The notes under the pieces were generated by a model that saw only the letters and a list, made by a program, of their open reading frames with translations, did not search any database and was not told where the DNA came from. From positions 54,272 to 118,271 of the forward strand of contig CADCJX010000002.1 of the NCBI GenBank assembly GCA_902801885.1: a stretch of DNA of 64,000 bases. The letters run 5' to 3'. Below are positions 26,764 through 35,174 of the stretch, in pieces. This DNA is from an uncultured Bacteroidia bacterium. Lineage in GTDB: Bacteria > Bacteroidota > Bacteroidia > Bacteroidales > UBA932. The stretch's first letter is position 1. Every line of letters starts with the position of its first letter. The position numbers and the translations under genes were made by a program.

Positions 26764-27283
26764 GGATCAATTCAAAAGTGGCCACTGCCACGTATTCGCG
26801 AATCTTCCTGAAAGCTATTCCCATCTGGGCCTCTACCGTCTTGACGGAGAGGTTCAGCCTCTCGGCTATTCCCTTGTAGGAAAGACCGTCTATTTTCGAC
26901 ATCTTGAAAATGGCCTTGCACACCGGCGGAAGCTTACCGATGGCTTCTTCCGTGAGAGAGAGGAGCTGTTCCCTTGAAAGGAGCGGCTCGCTTTCATGTC
27001 CGGAACGTTCGCGTTCCATCTCAATTTTGAGCCTCTCCTTCTTTCGGTCGTCACCAATCTTGTTTAAGAGGGCATTGCGCACGCATGAATATAGATAGGC
27101 GCGAATGTTGGCCACGCTTTCCAGCCTGTCGTTTTCGAGCAGTTTCAGGAAAGAATCCTGGATTATGTCCTGAATGTCGGTTTCGTTGACTGTGAAAGTG
27201 CGAAGGTAGAAGTACAGCTCAGGGAAGTATTTCTGGTACACTCCCCTGAACCATGCTTCTCGGAACTTGTTGAAATCTTTCAA
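26753..27283 (-). CDS. ECF RNA polymerase sigma factor (SusC-linked type)
   Basis: 176 aa. Sigma region 2 (about 10-75) contains DIQDIIQDSFLKLLEND and NIRAYLYSCVRNALLNKI. Region 4 (about 115-165) contains LPPVCKAIFKMSKIDGLSYKGIAERLNLSVKTVEAQMGIAFRKI, a helix-turn-helix. It directs RNA polymerase to the SusC/SusD promoter when released by FecR. It is the first gene of the sigma-FecR-SusC-SusD unit. Confidence 0.95.
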   Translation of the reverse strand: MKDFNKFREAWFRGVYQKYFPELYFYLRTFTVNETDIQDIIQDSFLKLLENDRLESVANIRAYLYSCVRNALLNKIGDDRKKERLKIEMERERSGHESEPLLSREQLLSLTEEAIGKLPPVCKAIFKMSKIDGLSYKGIAERLNLSVKTVEAQMGIAFRKIREYVAVATFELIHDR

Positions 27284-27331
27284 TGTTTCAGTCCTCCACT
27301 TTTTTCAACAAAAAGGACAAACCATTAAAAC

Positions 27332-27339
27332 CAAATCTA
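27332..27339 (-). promoter_or_regulatory. -7 promoter element for the ECF sigma operon
   Basis: TAGATTTG on the minus strand, about 48 bp upstream of the sigma factor ATG, in an AT-rich 180-bp intergenic region. The -33 box is not clear. Confidence 0.4.
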
Positions 27340-27431
27340 TTAAACGTTTCATTAAAACATTCGTTAAATAGACAAAGTTATCACAAAAACCCTTAAAATA
27401 TAATCAGGTTTTTTTTCAGTTTTTTTCTTCC

Positions 27432-27439
27432 TAATTTTG
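27432..27439 (+). promoter_or_regulatory. -7 promoter element for the DUF4965-type gene
   Basis: TAATTTTG, 25 bp upstream of the ATG at 27465 and divergent from the sigma operon. A run of T residues precedes it. Confidence 0.5.
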
Positions 27440-27464
27440 TAAGACGACAACAATCACTTCAAAT

Positions 27465-29798
27465 ATGAAATCTAGAACAGTTCTTTGCGGCCTGGCCGCA
27501 GCGTTGCTATTGTGTTCATGCTCCCAGGAGGCGGAAAGGGTAGTGAACACCCTTCGTGCTCCTGCTTATCCGTTGGTCTCGATCGATCCCAACACCAGCG
27601 CCTGGTCGGCAGCCGACCATCTGTACGATAATCCCGTCCAGCACTGGACCGGCAAGGAATTCCCTCTCATAGGAGTCCTGAAGGTCGACGGAGAGACTTA
27701 CCGTTTCCTCGGTGCGGAGGATGGTGAATATTCATGGATCCTTCCTTCAGATGAGCCTTGGAGCGGAAAGATGACGAAGAACGTCGCCATCGAGGCACCT
27801 GCAGAAGGGGAGCAGTTGTTCATGGTCTACGGAGGCAACACCGGCACTGAATATTATTTCAATGATATCCGCGTGGCGAGGATGGGAAAGAGGGCCTACA
27901 TGGACCTGTTCTCCGCCCTTCCCAAGGCAGCGGTAGAATCCCTCAAGGAGGAGAACGTCCTCTCGGTCAACACGGCCGAGGCCGAAGGCGATCTCCAGCC
28001 CCAGTTCGGGATCATCAAGCGTCAGAAGCCAGAACCCATATTCACAAAGACTGCAGTCCAGAACTTCGCCGACGTCCAGCCCACCCGCACGATCTATGGC
28101 TTCACCTGCGGTCCTGTGGACCTGGAACTGACTTTCATGGCTCCGCTCCTTCTTGACAACCTCGACCTCGTGAGCCGCCCTGTCAATTATATTACTTATG
28201 ACATCAAGGCCAACGACGGCAAGAAGCACGACGTGCAGGTCTATTTTGAGGCATCCCCGCTCTGGGCTGCCGACTATGCCAACCAGAAGACCTCTTCCGA
28301 GTGCTTAGAGGACGGAGGCCTTCTCTACCTCAAGGCCGGAACCCTCTCGCAGGACATCCTCGGCAAGAAGGGTGACGACCGCCGCATCGACTGGGGTTAC
28401 TTCTATCTCGTCTCCGAAAAGGAAGGAACCAATGTAGGAATAGGTACGGGCGCCGACCTCCGCAAGGCTTTCATCGGCGGAGCAGAGGTTTCATCTGTCG
28501 GCACTTCCGGCAATGACGCTGCCGGCCGCATGGCGGTAGTCCGCGACCTCGGAACTGCTTCCAAGGCTTCCGGAAAGGTCATGATCGGCTACGACGACAT
28601 ATTCTCGATCCAATACTTCCATGAGAACCTCCGCCCCTATTGGAACCGCGACGGCAAGAAGACCATCAAGGATGCCTTCCAGTCCGCTCTTGCTGAATAT
28701 CCTACACTCGTGAAGAAGTGCGCCGCCTTCGACGTCCAGATGATGAACGATGCCCTCAAGGCCGGGGGTAAGGAATATGCTGAACTCTGTGCCCTGGCTT
28801 ACCGCCAGGCTATCCACGCCCACAAGCTTGTGGAAGCTCCCAACGGCGACCTGCTTTGGCTTTCGAAGGAGAACAACAGCAACGGATCGATCGGTACCGT
28901 AGACGTGACCTATCCTTCCGCCCCGCTCTTCCTCCTCTACAATCCCAAGCTCGCCGAAGGCTTGATGAATCACATCTATTATTTCAGCGAAAGCGGTCAG
29001 TGGACCAAGCCGTTCCCTGCCCATGACGTAGGGACATATCCCCTGGCCAACGGTCAGACCTACGGCGGCGACATGCCTGTCGAGGAAGGTGGCAACATGC
29101 TGACCCTCACTGCTGCCGTCTGCCACTACGAGAACGACTTCTCCTATGCCAAGAAGCACTGGGAGACCCTCACCACCTGGACCGAGTATCTCATGCAGTT
29201 CGGTCTTGATCCCGAGGACCAGCTTTGCACCGACGACTTTGCAGGCCGCTTCGCCCACAACGTCAACCTCTCAGTCAAGGCTATCCTCGGAATTGCTTCC
29301 TATGGCTACATGGCGGATAAACTCGGTTATTCCGACGTGGCTGAAAAGTACACCAAGGCTGCCAGGGAAATGGCTGCCAAATGGGTGGAAATGGCTGATG
29401 ACGGCGACCACTTCCGTCTCACCTTCGACCGTCCCGACACCTGGAGCCAGAAGTACAACCTCGTCTGGGACAAGCTTCTGGATCTGGGAATATTCCCGGA
29501 GGATGTGGCTAAGAAAGAACTGGCCTATTATCCCAAGGTTTCAAACATCTACGGACTCCCTCTGGACAACCGCATGACCTACACCAAGACCGACTGGATA
29601 ATGTGGACCGCCACACTCTCTGACAATATGGAGGAATTCCAGCCATTCGTGAAGCCGGTCCACAAGTTCATGAACGAGACTGTCGACCGGGTCCCGATGT
29701 CAGACTGGGTGTTCACCGACAAGCCTACCCATAGAGGTTTCAAGGCCCGTTCAGTAGTTGGCGGCTACTTCATCAAGATGCTCGCTGACATGAAATAA
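27465..29798 (+). CDS. Glutaminase-A-like lipoprotein (DUF4964/DUF5127/DUF4965/DUF1793)
   Basis: 777 aa with a lipoprotein signal (LLLCSCSQ). Order of parts: DUF4964 (APAYPLVSIDPNTSAWSAADHLYDNPVQHW, about 30-90), DUF5127 beta-domain (about 100-330), DUF4965 (about 395-555, with AYRQAIHAHKLVEAPNGDLLWLSKENNSNG and THDV-like GTYPL) and a helical DUF1793 end (ILGIASYGYMADKLG...WSQKYNLVWDKLLDL). The layout equals fungal and Bacteroidota glutaminase A homologues; many have unproven activity, and a glycosidase-like role has been suggested by their (alpha/alpha)6 fold. It acts outside the cytoplasm. The downstream lipoprotein starts 6 bp later. Confidence 0.9.
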   Translation: MKSRTVLCGLAAALLLCSCSQEAERVVNTLRAPAYPLVSIDPNTSAWSAADHLYDNPVQHWTGKEFPLIGVLKVDGETYRFLGAEDGEYSWILPSDEPWSGKMTKNVAIEAPAEGEQLFMVYGGNTGTEYYFNDIRVARMGKRAYMDLFSALPKAAVESLKEENVLSVNTAEAEGDLQPQFGIIKRQKPEPIFTKTAVQNFADVQPTRTIYGFTCGPVDLELTFMAPLLLDNLDLVSRPVNYITYDIKANDGKKHDVQVYFEASPLWAADYANQKTSSECLEDGGLLYLKAGTLSQDILGKKGDDRRIDWGYFYLVSEKEGTNVGIGTGADLRKAFIGGAEVSSVGTSGNDAAGRMAVVRDLGTASKASGKVMIGYDDIFSIQYFHENLRPYWNRDGKKTIKDAFQSALAEYPTLVKKCAAFDVQMMNDALKAGGKEYAELCALAYRQAIHAHKLVEAPNGDLLWLSKENNSNGSIGTVDVTYPSAPLFLLYNPKLAEGLMNHIYYFSESGQWTKPFPAHDVGTYPLANGQTYGGDMPVEEGGNMLTLTAAVCHYENDFSYAKKHWETLTTWTEYLMQFGLDPEDQLCTDDFAGRFAHNVNLSVKAILGIASYGYMADKLGYSDVAEKYTKAAREMAAKWVEMADDGDHFRLTFDRPDTWSQKYNLVWDKLLDLGIFPEDVAKKELAYYPKVSNIYGLPLDNRMTYTKTDWIMWTATLSDNMEEFQPFVKPVHKFMNETVDRVPMSDWVFTDKPTHRGFKARSVVGGYFIKMLADMK

Positions 29799-29804
29799 CC
29801 GGTT

Positions 29805-31016
29805 ATGAAAATTTTTATTAAAGTGTTCTTGGCAGTGATCCTCCTCGTGGGGAGCACTGCTTGCAACGATAAGACTGACGAAATGGGAACTTACGGTTAC
29901 GATGTGGATTTCTTCGCCTCCTCCAAGTTCCAGCCTCTCGAATTGACGAGTGCTGACGGGCAGGCCAGGGTCCTGGTGGTCCCTGCCCTCCAGGGGCGTG
30001 TTATGACCTCAACTGCCGGAGGCCGTGGCGGGGTCAGCTATGGTTGGATCAATTACAAGGCCGTGTCCGAGGGATTGGTCAATCCCCAGTTCAATCCTTT
30101 CGGAGGAGAGGAACGTTTCTGGATCGGCCCCGAAGGCGGTCCCTTCTCCTGGTATTTCAAGCCCGGCGATGAGCAGGTCTACGCCAACTGGAAGGTTCCT
30201 GCCTTCATCGATTCGGAACCATTCGACATAGTTTCCTCTTCCGACACTGAGGCCGTCTTCACGAAGACCTGTGCCCTCAACAACGCCTCCGGCAACGAGT
30301 TCAAGATCGGAGTCCGCAGGGCAGTGAAGCTTCTGGACAAAACAGCCCTCGAGAATCTCCTCGGCGTCATAATTCCTGCGAGCGTGCATTCAGTCGCCTA
30401 CGGCACGGAGAACACTCTCGAGAACCTTGGCACCAGCGCTTGGACCAAGGAGACCGGCATGCCCTCCGTCTGGCTCCTGGGTACCTTCAACCCTACCCCT
30501 ACCACGACTGTATTCATCCCCTACAACGAGGATTTCGAAGGACGCATCGTAAATGATGAATATTTCGGGAAGGTCCCTTCCGACCGTCTCATCGTCGAGG
30601 ACGGGATGATCTATTTCAAGATCGACGGCGAGTACCGTGCAAAGATCGGTCTTCCTTCCGGCAGTGCCAAGGACATCTGCGGCAGCTATGACTCAAAGGC
30701 CGGGGTACTGAATATCCTCAAGTACACCGTCCCCGAATGGGAGAATGACTATGTCAACGGCCAGTGGGGACCTCAGGAGGATCCCTTCGGCGGAGACGTG
30801 ATCAATTCCTACAACGATGGCCCCACCGAGACCGGCACCATCATGGGCCCCTTCTATGAGATCGAGACCTCATCTCCCGGAGCTCCGCTTGTCCCTGGTG
30901 GCAAATTGACCCACACCCAGTACACGATCCATCTGGAAGGTTCCTTCGAGGACCTTGCCATCGTGGCCCGCGAAGTCTTCGGAGCTGACCTCGGAAAGGT
31001 TGCCAAGGCGTTCTAA
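29805..31016 (+). CDS. DUF6786-like lipoprotein (mutarotase-like beta fold)
   Basis: 403 aa with a lipoprotein signal (AVILLVGSTAC). The body is beta-rich with PALQGRVMTSTAGGRGGVSYGWINYK, FGGEERFWIGPEGGPFSWYF and YDSKAGVLNILKYTVPEWENDYVNGQWG. The glycine/aromatic pattern resembles aldose-1-epimerase-like sandwich proteins and the DUF6786 family; the function is not established. It follows the DUF4965-type gene by 6 bp, so both are probably one unit that acts on the same sugar or amide at the periplasmic face. It is the last host-like gene before tRNA-Ser. Confidence 0.75.
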   Translation: MKIFIKVFLAVILLVGSTACNDKTDEMGTYGYDVDFFASSKFQPLELTSADGQARVLVVPALQGRVMTSTAGGRGGVSYGWINYKAVSEGLVNPQFNPFGGEERFWIGPEGGPFSWYFKPGDEQVYANWKVPAFIDSEPFDIVSSSDTEAVFTKTCALNNASGNEFKIGVRRAVKLLDKTALENLLGVIIPASVHSVAYGTENTLENLGTSAWTKETGMPSVWLLGTFNPTPTTTVFIPYNEDFEGRIVNDEYFGKVPSDRLIVEDGMIYFKIDGEYRAKIGLPSGSAKDICGSYDSKAGVLNILKYTVPEWENDYVNGQWGPQEDPFGGDVINSYNDGPTETGTIMGPFYEIETSSPGAPLVPGGKLTHTQYTIHLEGSFEDLAIVAREVFGADLGKVAKAF

Positions 31017-31044
31017 GGCCGAGTGAATCAAAATCTGACTGCCA

Positions 31045-31077
31045 TTTGTTGCAATACAATTAATTTTTGTATCTTTG
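31045..31077 (+). promoter_or_regulatory. Promoter of tRNA-Ser
   Basis: TTTG at 31045-31048, a 21-bp spacer and TATCTTTG at 31070-31077 form a full Bacteroidota promoter about 50 bp upstream of the tRNA. Confidence 0.7.
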
Positions 31078-31128
31078 CAGTCCGGACTGAAAGAAAGGTT
31101 TGACTAAACCATTCCGCCAAGTACCACT

Positions 31129-31216
31129 GGAGAGGTGGGTGAGTGGCTGAAACCACCGGTTTGCTAAACCGACGTACGTCTCAAGCGTACCACGAGTTCG
31201 AATCTCGTCCTCTCCG
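31129..31216 (+). tRNA. tRNA-Ser(GCT)
   Basis: 88 nt. Acceptor arms GGAGAGG and CCTCTCC, anticodon loop TTGCTAA (GCT), long variable arm, T loop TTCGAAT. CCA is not encoded. The 3' end marks a sharp change from sugar-metabolism genes to sigma/AAA+/defence genes, so it is a candidate attachment site. Confidence 0.95.
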
Positions 31217-31219
31217 CTG

Positions 31220-31253
31220 AAATGCCTTGCAGAACGTTCTGCAAGGCATTTTT
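31220..31253 (+). terminator. Intrinsic terminator of tRNA-Ser
   Basis: Perfect inverted repeat AATGCCTTGCAGAA / TTCTGCAAGGCATT with a 2-nt centre and a following T run. Confidence 0.8.
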
Positions 31254-31262
31254 AGTAAAAAG

Positions 31263-31286
31263 TATCCCAAAAAATATCCCAAAAAC
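31263..31286 (+). repeat. Two 12-bp direct repeats TATCCCAAAAAA/C next to tRNA-Ser
   Basis: TATCCCAAAAAA and TATCCCAAAAAC are adjacent. Short direct repeats beside a tRNA could be recombinase arm sites of an integrated element, but no integrase gene is seen. The 250 bp that follow (to about 31,550) contain no gene I can support. Confidence 0.4.
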
Positions 31287-31561
31287 GCTAAAAATGGCCC
31301 ATAAAAAGTTGTTCGAAGGCGAGCGACTTTTAGAGAAGAAGGGATTTGATAATGACGGGCAAATCTTAGCTGTCTTCACACATCAACCACAGCATCAGCA
31401 CTGTAATTGGGACAGGGCTCATTGGGCTATTCCGGAACGGAACACGTTGAACTGCCCTTTTTTCTTTGCCCCCCAAAAACCGTTAAATAAACTTGGAAAT
31501 GTCAAACTAAAAGCTATATTATTCTAGTCGCGCGCGTAACTTATTGATTTTCAGCGATTTA

Positions 31562-31593
31562 TTTGGAAATCTCGATTATTTTGCTTACCTTTG
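31562..31593 (+). promoter_or_regulatory. Promoter of the sigma/AAA+ operon
   Basis: TTTG at 31562-31565, a 20-bp spacer and TACCTTTG at 31586-31593 match the full consensus. The predicted start near 31,599 lies about 210 nt ahead of the first ORF. Confidence 0.7.
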
Positions 31594-31721
31594 CACGCAG
31601 AAAAAACGACGAAATCCAAGCTTTCATATCCTAACTTAGCTAACCACCTCCCAGCCCGGGTCTTTGTCTCCCGGAGTACCCTCACGCCGACGGTATAACC
31701 GCCCTTGCGCATATCCTTTGA

Positions 31722-31771
31722 CAGACGGCCAGGCAAGACCGTCAAGGCGGAGCTGCCCCTGGCCCCGTCTG
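31722..31771 (+). promoter_or_regulatory. Strong stem-loop in the long leader of the sigma/AAA+ operon
   Basis: CAGACGGCCAGGCA (31722-31735) pairs with TGCCCCTGGCCCCGTCTG (31754-31771), about 16 pairs with two single-base bulges, and a small inner CCGTC/GGCGG hairpin. A smaller CCGGG/CCCGG hairpin lies upstream. This suggests a structured, possibly regulatory, 5' leader. Confidence 0.5.
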
Positions 31772-31810
31772 GGAAAAGCCGCCCCTCGAAACAAAACCAT
31801 CGATATCTTT

Positions 31811-32326
31811 ATGAGTAATCCCTTCCCTTCTCCAGAGAATCTCCTTCAGTACTCCAAAGCCTCTGTCAATAGCATTGTCAACGGCTTCTACAAACACAAG
31901 TTCACGGTTGAAGAAGCCAAAGACCTGATTCAGGACGTCGTTTACAAGGCCCTCCGGAATGCTTCCCGCTTCAATCCTGACAAAGGAACATACTCCACAT
32001 GGGTCAAGACTATTGCGCTCAATACGGTCAGGACCGCTCTTCGCAGCAAGGCCGCGCGCCGAATGCACCTTGTCTCTTACGACGGCTGGGAAGCTCGTCC
32101 GGACGTTGTCCTGTGGCACGAGTCCGCACCGGACGCCTCTATCCGGGAGCATCAAGCACGGGAGCAGATCCATTCCAAGGCGTATTCCGGCCGAGACCAT
32201 ATAATTCTCCGTATGCGGGAGGCCGGCTATGACTCCGGCGAGATTGCGCAGGAACTTTCGACGACACCTGGCTGCGTATATGTCGCTCTGCACCGAGTGA
32301 AAACCCGAATCAACCTTGCCGCCTAG
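31811..32326 (+). CDS. Sigma-70-like (ECF-type) transcription factor of the island
   Basis: 171 aa from the ATG at 31811; an in-frame extension upstream is arginine/proline-rich and covers the structured leader, so it is not used. Region 2-like part: FTVEEAKDLIQDVVYKALRNASRF followed by GTYSTWVKTIALNTVRTALRSK. Region 4-like HTH: DHIILRMREAGYDSGEIAQELSTTPGCVYVALHRVKTRI. It probably redirects RNA polymerase or acts as a DNA-binding regulator for the island. No anti-sigma gene is adjacent; instead a ClpX-like unfoldase and a second AAA+ protein follow, which could control it by proteolysis or remodelling (inference). Confidence 0.8.
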   Translation: MSNPFPSPENLLQYSKASVNSIVNGFYKHKFTVEEAKDLIQDVVYKALRNASRFNPDKGTYSTWVKTIALNTVRTALRSKAARRMHLVSYDGWEARPDVVLWHESAPDASIREHQAREQIHSKAYSGRDHIILRMREAGYDSGEIAQELSTTPGCVYVALHRVKTRINLAA

Positions 32327-32362
32327 ACCAGAAGACCAACATGACCCACCACGTTATCTAAT

Positions 32363-33445
32363 ATGACCGAAAACACCCTGATGAGACCTGACCAGATTAA
32401 GACGTACCTTGACCGACACGTAATTGGACAAGACGAAGCCAAAAAGACGCTCGCAGTTGCCGTCTATAACCATTACAAGCGCATTCTGCACAAGGACGAT
32501 CCCACCAGCAAGGTTCACTTGGAAAAGTCCAACATCATCCTCCTGGGCCCTACTGGCTGCGGAAAGACCCTGCTGGTGAAGACCATTGCCAAAATGTTGA
32601 ACGTTCCCTGTTACATTCAGGATACCACGAAACTTACCGCAAGCGGATATGTCGGTTCCGACGTGGAAGACTGTCTGGTAGGACTTCTCCGGGCCTGTGA
32701 CTATAATATGAAGAAAGCCTGCAAGGGAATCGTCATGTTGGACGAAGGAGACAAAATCGCCAAGAAGGACGCCGGTGTATCCGTCACCCGCGACGTCTCC
32801 GGGGAATGCGTCCAGCAATCCCTGCTTAAAATAATTGAAGGTGACCTTGTAGGTGTCCCGCCCATGGGAGGGCGCAAGCATCCGGAACAGGACCTCCTAT
32901 ACGTAAACACTACGGACATCCTGTTTATCCTTTCCGGCGCGTTCGTGGGCTTGGACGAAATCGTCGCCAGAAGAATGGGCTGCGGCAGCAGACGAATCGG
33001 CTTCGGTCAAGGCACGGCAGCGACGCCGGAGCAGGAGAAAGACATTCTCCGTTACGTCACCCCTGAGGATCTTCGGGACTTCGGCCTGATTCCTGAGTTC
33101 ATCGGACGTTTCCCCGTCATTACCCATGTGGAGCAAATGGAACGGGACGCACTGCTTAAAATCTTGACGGAGCCCGAAGACGCGCTTACCGGGCAGTACG
33201 CCGAACTCCTCCGGCAGGACGGCGTCATGCTGAACTTCGCGCCAGACGCGCTGGAAGCCATCGCGGACGCTGCCATTGAAATGGGAACCGGAGCACGCGG
33301 GCTGCGCCTGATTATGGAGAAGGTCATGCGTGACATCATGTACGACACCCCTCTTCTCGTGGCCAAGAAGAAGACTTCCTCGCTTACGCTGCAACGGAAG
33401 CAGATTCTGCCCATACTTGAACGGGAATACAGGATAGCGCTATGA
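32363..33445 (+). CDS. ClpX-like AAA+ unfoldase lacking the zinc-binding domain
   Basis: 360 aa. It starts directly in the ClpX core (IKTYLDRHVIGQDEAKKTLAVAVYNHYKRI). Walker A GPTGCGKT (about 66-73), pore loop GYVG, Walker B IVMLDEGDKIAKK (an Asp-Glu pair with Gly for the usual Ile), and the C-terminal GARGLRLIMEKVMRDIMYD sensor 2. A RRIGFGQ string sits where ClpX has its IGF loop for docking ClpP, so ClpP partnership is possible. The N-terminal zinc finger that binds adaptors in housekeeping ClpX is missing, so substrate choice must differ. It overlaps the next AAA+ gene by 4 bp. Confidence 0.88.
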   Translation: MTENTLMRPDQIKTYLDRHVIGQDEAKKTLAVAVYNHYKRILHKDDPTSKVHLEKSNIILLGPTGCGKTLLVKTIAKMLNVPCYIQDTTKLTASGYVGSDVEDCLVGLLRACDYNMKKACKGIVMLDEGDKIAKKDAGVSVTRDVSGECVQQSLLKIIEGDLVGVPPMGGRKHPEQDLLYVNTTDILFILSGAFVGLDEIVARRMGCGSRRIGFGQGTAATPEQEKDILRYVTPEDLRDFGLIPEFIGRFPVITHVEQMERDALLKILTEPEDALTGQYAELLRQDGVMLNFAPDALEAIADAAIEMGTGARGLRLIMEKVMRDIMYDTPLLVAKKKTSSLTLQRKQILPILEREYRIAL

Positions 33446-35124
33446 CACAGATCAAGAACCTCCTTGACTACGAAAAGGCCCTTCCCAAACTTGCCGGAAG
33501 CCTTGACCGTATCTTCCAGACCGTCCAACAAAACGGTCTTCGCGGGGAATCGTCCCCCTCACTCGAGGAGGACATCAACCTTGTGGCCCTCCATTTCGGG
33601 ATTCCCCGCAACGGCGTGGTATTGCTTGCCCACATAACCGAGCACAATACCGGCGGCGGCAGCGAAGAGGATGAACTGGCGCGTTTTGTCGGCTGTTCCA
33701 ACATCAGTTTCATGGGGTTCAAATCCGCCCTGGATGAGCTCGTAAACCGAGGAATCGTGATGCAAAGTTTGCGTAACTTTCATCAGCATTGCTACTTCCT
33801 CAGCCGGGAGGCCAGCAAGGCGATTGAAAGGGACACGACGTTCGAGCCCGTCCCCTTGAAGGGATTGTCTGCCGATACCTTCTTTGCGCGGCTAAGACAC
33901 TTCTTCGCCGATTTCAACAAGGATCTCGTCGATATCGAGCTTCTGCTCAATAACATCCATCGGCTCATCGAGGACAACCCTCATTTATCGTTCTGCCGTC
34001 GGGTTCAAGAACGGGACCTGATCAACGGCTACTCCTTCTGCGAGCAGATCATCTTTTTCTATCTCTGCCATCGGCGCGTGAATTTTGGCGACGAGTGTGT
34101 CGCCATCGACCGTCTCTTTCACTTGACGGAGTATTTGGAAGACTTGCAGCTCCTTCGCCGGCGTTTCACCAATGAGAAGACGACGCTTCAGCGGACGGGG
34201 TTGGTAATCTTTGGAGGAGAACAGGGCTTTCAGGACCCTGATTCCCTTTCTTTAACCGACGAAGCCGTGAAGTCCTTCTTGGACGAGGTCTCCACGAACA
34301 CCCACCAGAGCGAGTTGAAGGGAAAAGACATTGTTCCGGCCTCGAGCATTGTTAAACGAGACCTGTACTATAACGCGCGAGAAGCCGCGCAAATGGAACG
34401 ACTCGCCGAATTGCTCAACCCCAATCACTTCAAAGGCATCCAGCAGCGTCTGGAAGAGATGGGGATGAGAAAGGGGGTCGCCGTCCTCTTCTGCGGGGGT
34501 GCCGGTTGCGGGAAGACGGCCGGAGCGTATGAATTGGCGCGGCGCACCGGCCGGGACATCCTGGCGGTGAACATGGCGGCCATCAAGAACAAGTGGGTCG
34601 GAGACTCCGAAAAGAACATGAAGGCCCTCTTCGACCGTTACCGCACCCTGTGCCGAAGGCAGGAGCGCACGCCCATCCTCCTATTCAACGAGGCCGACGC
34701 CATCTTCTCCAAGCGAATCGAGAATCCCACCGACAGCGTGGACCAGATGATGAACGCCATCCAGAACATCTGCCTGGAGTCCATGGAGAACCTTGAGGGC
34801 ATCCTGATTGCAACCACCAACCTCGCAGGCAACTTCTGTGACGACGCCTTCGCCCGGCGTTTCATCTTCAAGGTAGAATTCTCCACCCCCGAAGCCGATA
34901 TACGCGGAAAGATTTGGAAATCACTGATTAAAGACCTCTCCGATAAGGACGCTCAAGATTTAGCCGACCACTATACTTTCTCCGGGGGCAATATTGAGAA
35001 CATTGCCCGAAAGGTGGCCATAAACTATGTGCTGAGTGGCAGCAAGGCAAGAATTGAAGAACTGTGCCGTTACTGTGAAGAGGAGAAGATCGGTGGTGGG
35101 CGAAACAGGATAGGGTTTCGTTAG
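33442..35124 (+). CDS. AAA+ ATPase with N-terminal helical/winged-helix region
   Basis: 560 aa. Residues 1-330 are mostly helical with a possible winged helix (FMGFKSALDELVNRGIVMQ) and have no clear family match. The AAA+ core follows: Walker A CGGAGCGKTAGAYELAR (about 350-366), Walker B ILLFNEADAIF with Asn in place of the first Asp, and arginine-finger region AFARRFIFKVEF. The C-terminal lid contains YTFSGGNIENIARKVAINYVLSG. Its start overlaps the ClpX-like gene (ATGA), so the two probably form a complex or a pathway. Its substrate is unknown. Confidence 0.8.
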   Translation: MTQIKNLLDYEKALPKLAGSLDRIFQTVQQNGLRGESSPSLEEDINLVALHFGIPRNGVVLLAHITEHNTGGGSEEDELARFVGCSNISFMGFKSALDELVNRGIVMQSLRNFHQHCYFLSREASKAIERDTTFEPVPLKGLSADTFFARLRHFFADFNKDLVDIELLLNNIHRLIEDNPHLSFCRRVQERDLINGYSFCEQIIFFYLCHRRVNFGDECVAIDRLFHLTEYLEDLQLLRRRFTNEKTTLQRTGLVIFGGEQGFQDPDSLSLTDEAVKSFLDEVSTNTHQSELKGKDIVPASSIVKRDLYYNAREAAQMERLAELLNPNHFKGIQQRLEEMGMRKGVAVLFCGGAGCGKTAGAYELARRTGRDILAVNMAAIKNKWVGDSEKNMKALFDRYRTLCRRQERTPILLFNEADAIFSKRIENPTDSVDQMMNAIQNICLESMENLEGILIATTNLAGNFCDDAFARRFIFKVEFSTPEADIRGKIWKSLIKDLSDKDAQDLADHYTFSGGNIENIARKVAINYVLSGSKARIEELCRYCEEEKIGGGRNRIGFR

Positions 35125-35146
35125 GCGGAGTGTGAAGAAAAAAACG

Positions 35147-35154
35147 TATATTTG
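35147..35154 (+). promoter_or_regulatory. -7 promoter element ahead of the macro-like gene
   Basis: TATATTTG, 20 bp before the ATG at 35175. A matching -33 is not evident. Confidence 0.4.
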
Positions 35155-35174
35155 AACAATAAACACTAAGACAT

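Noticed and set aside
31222-31527. Integrase remnant next to tRNA-Ser
   Set aside because: The open frame is short and shows no tyrosine recombinase motif (no R-H-R-Y pattern), so no call is made.
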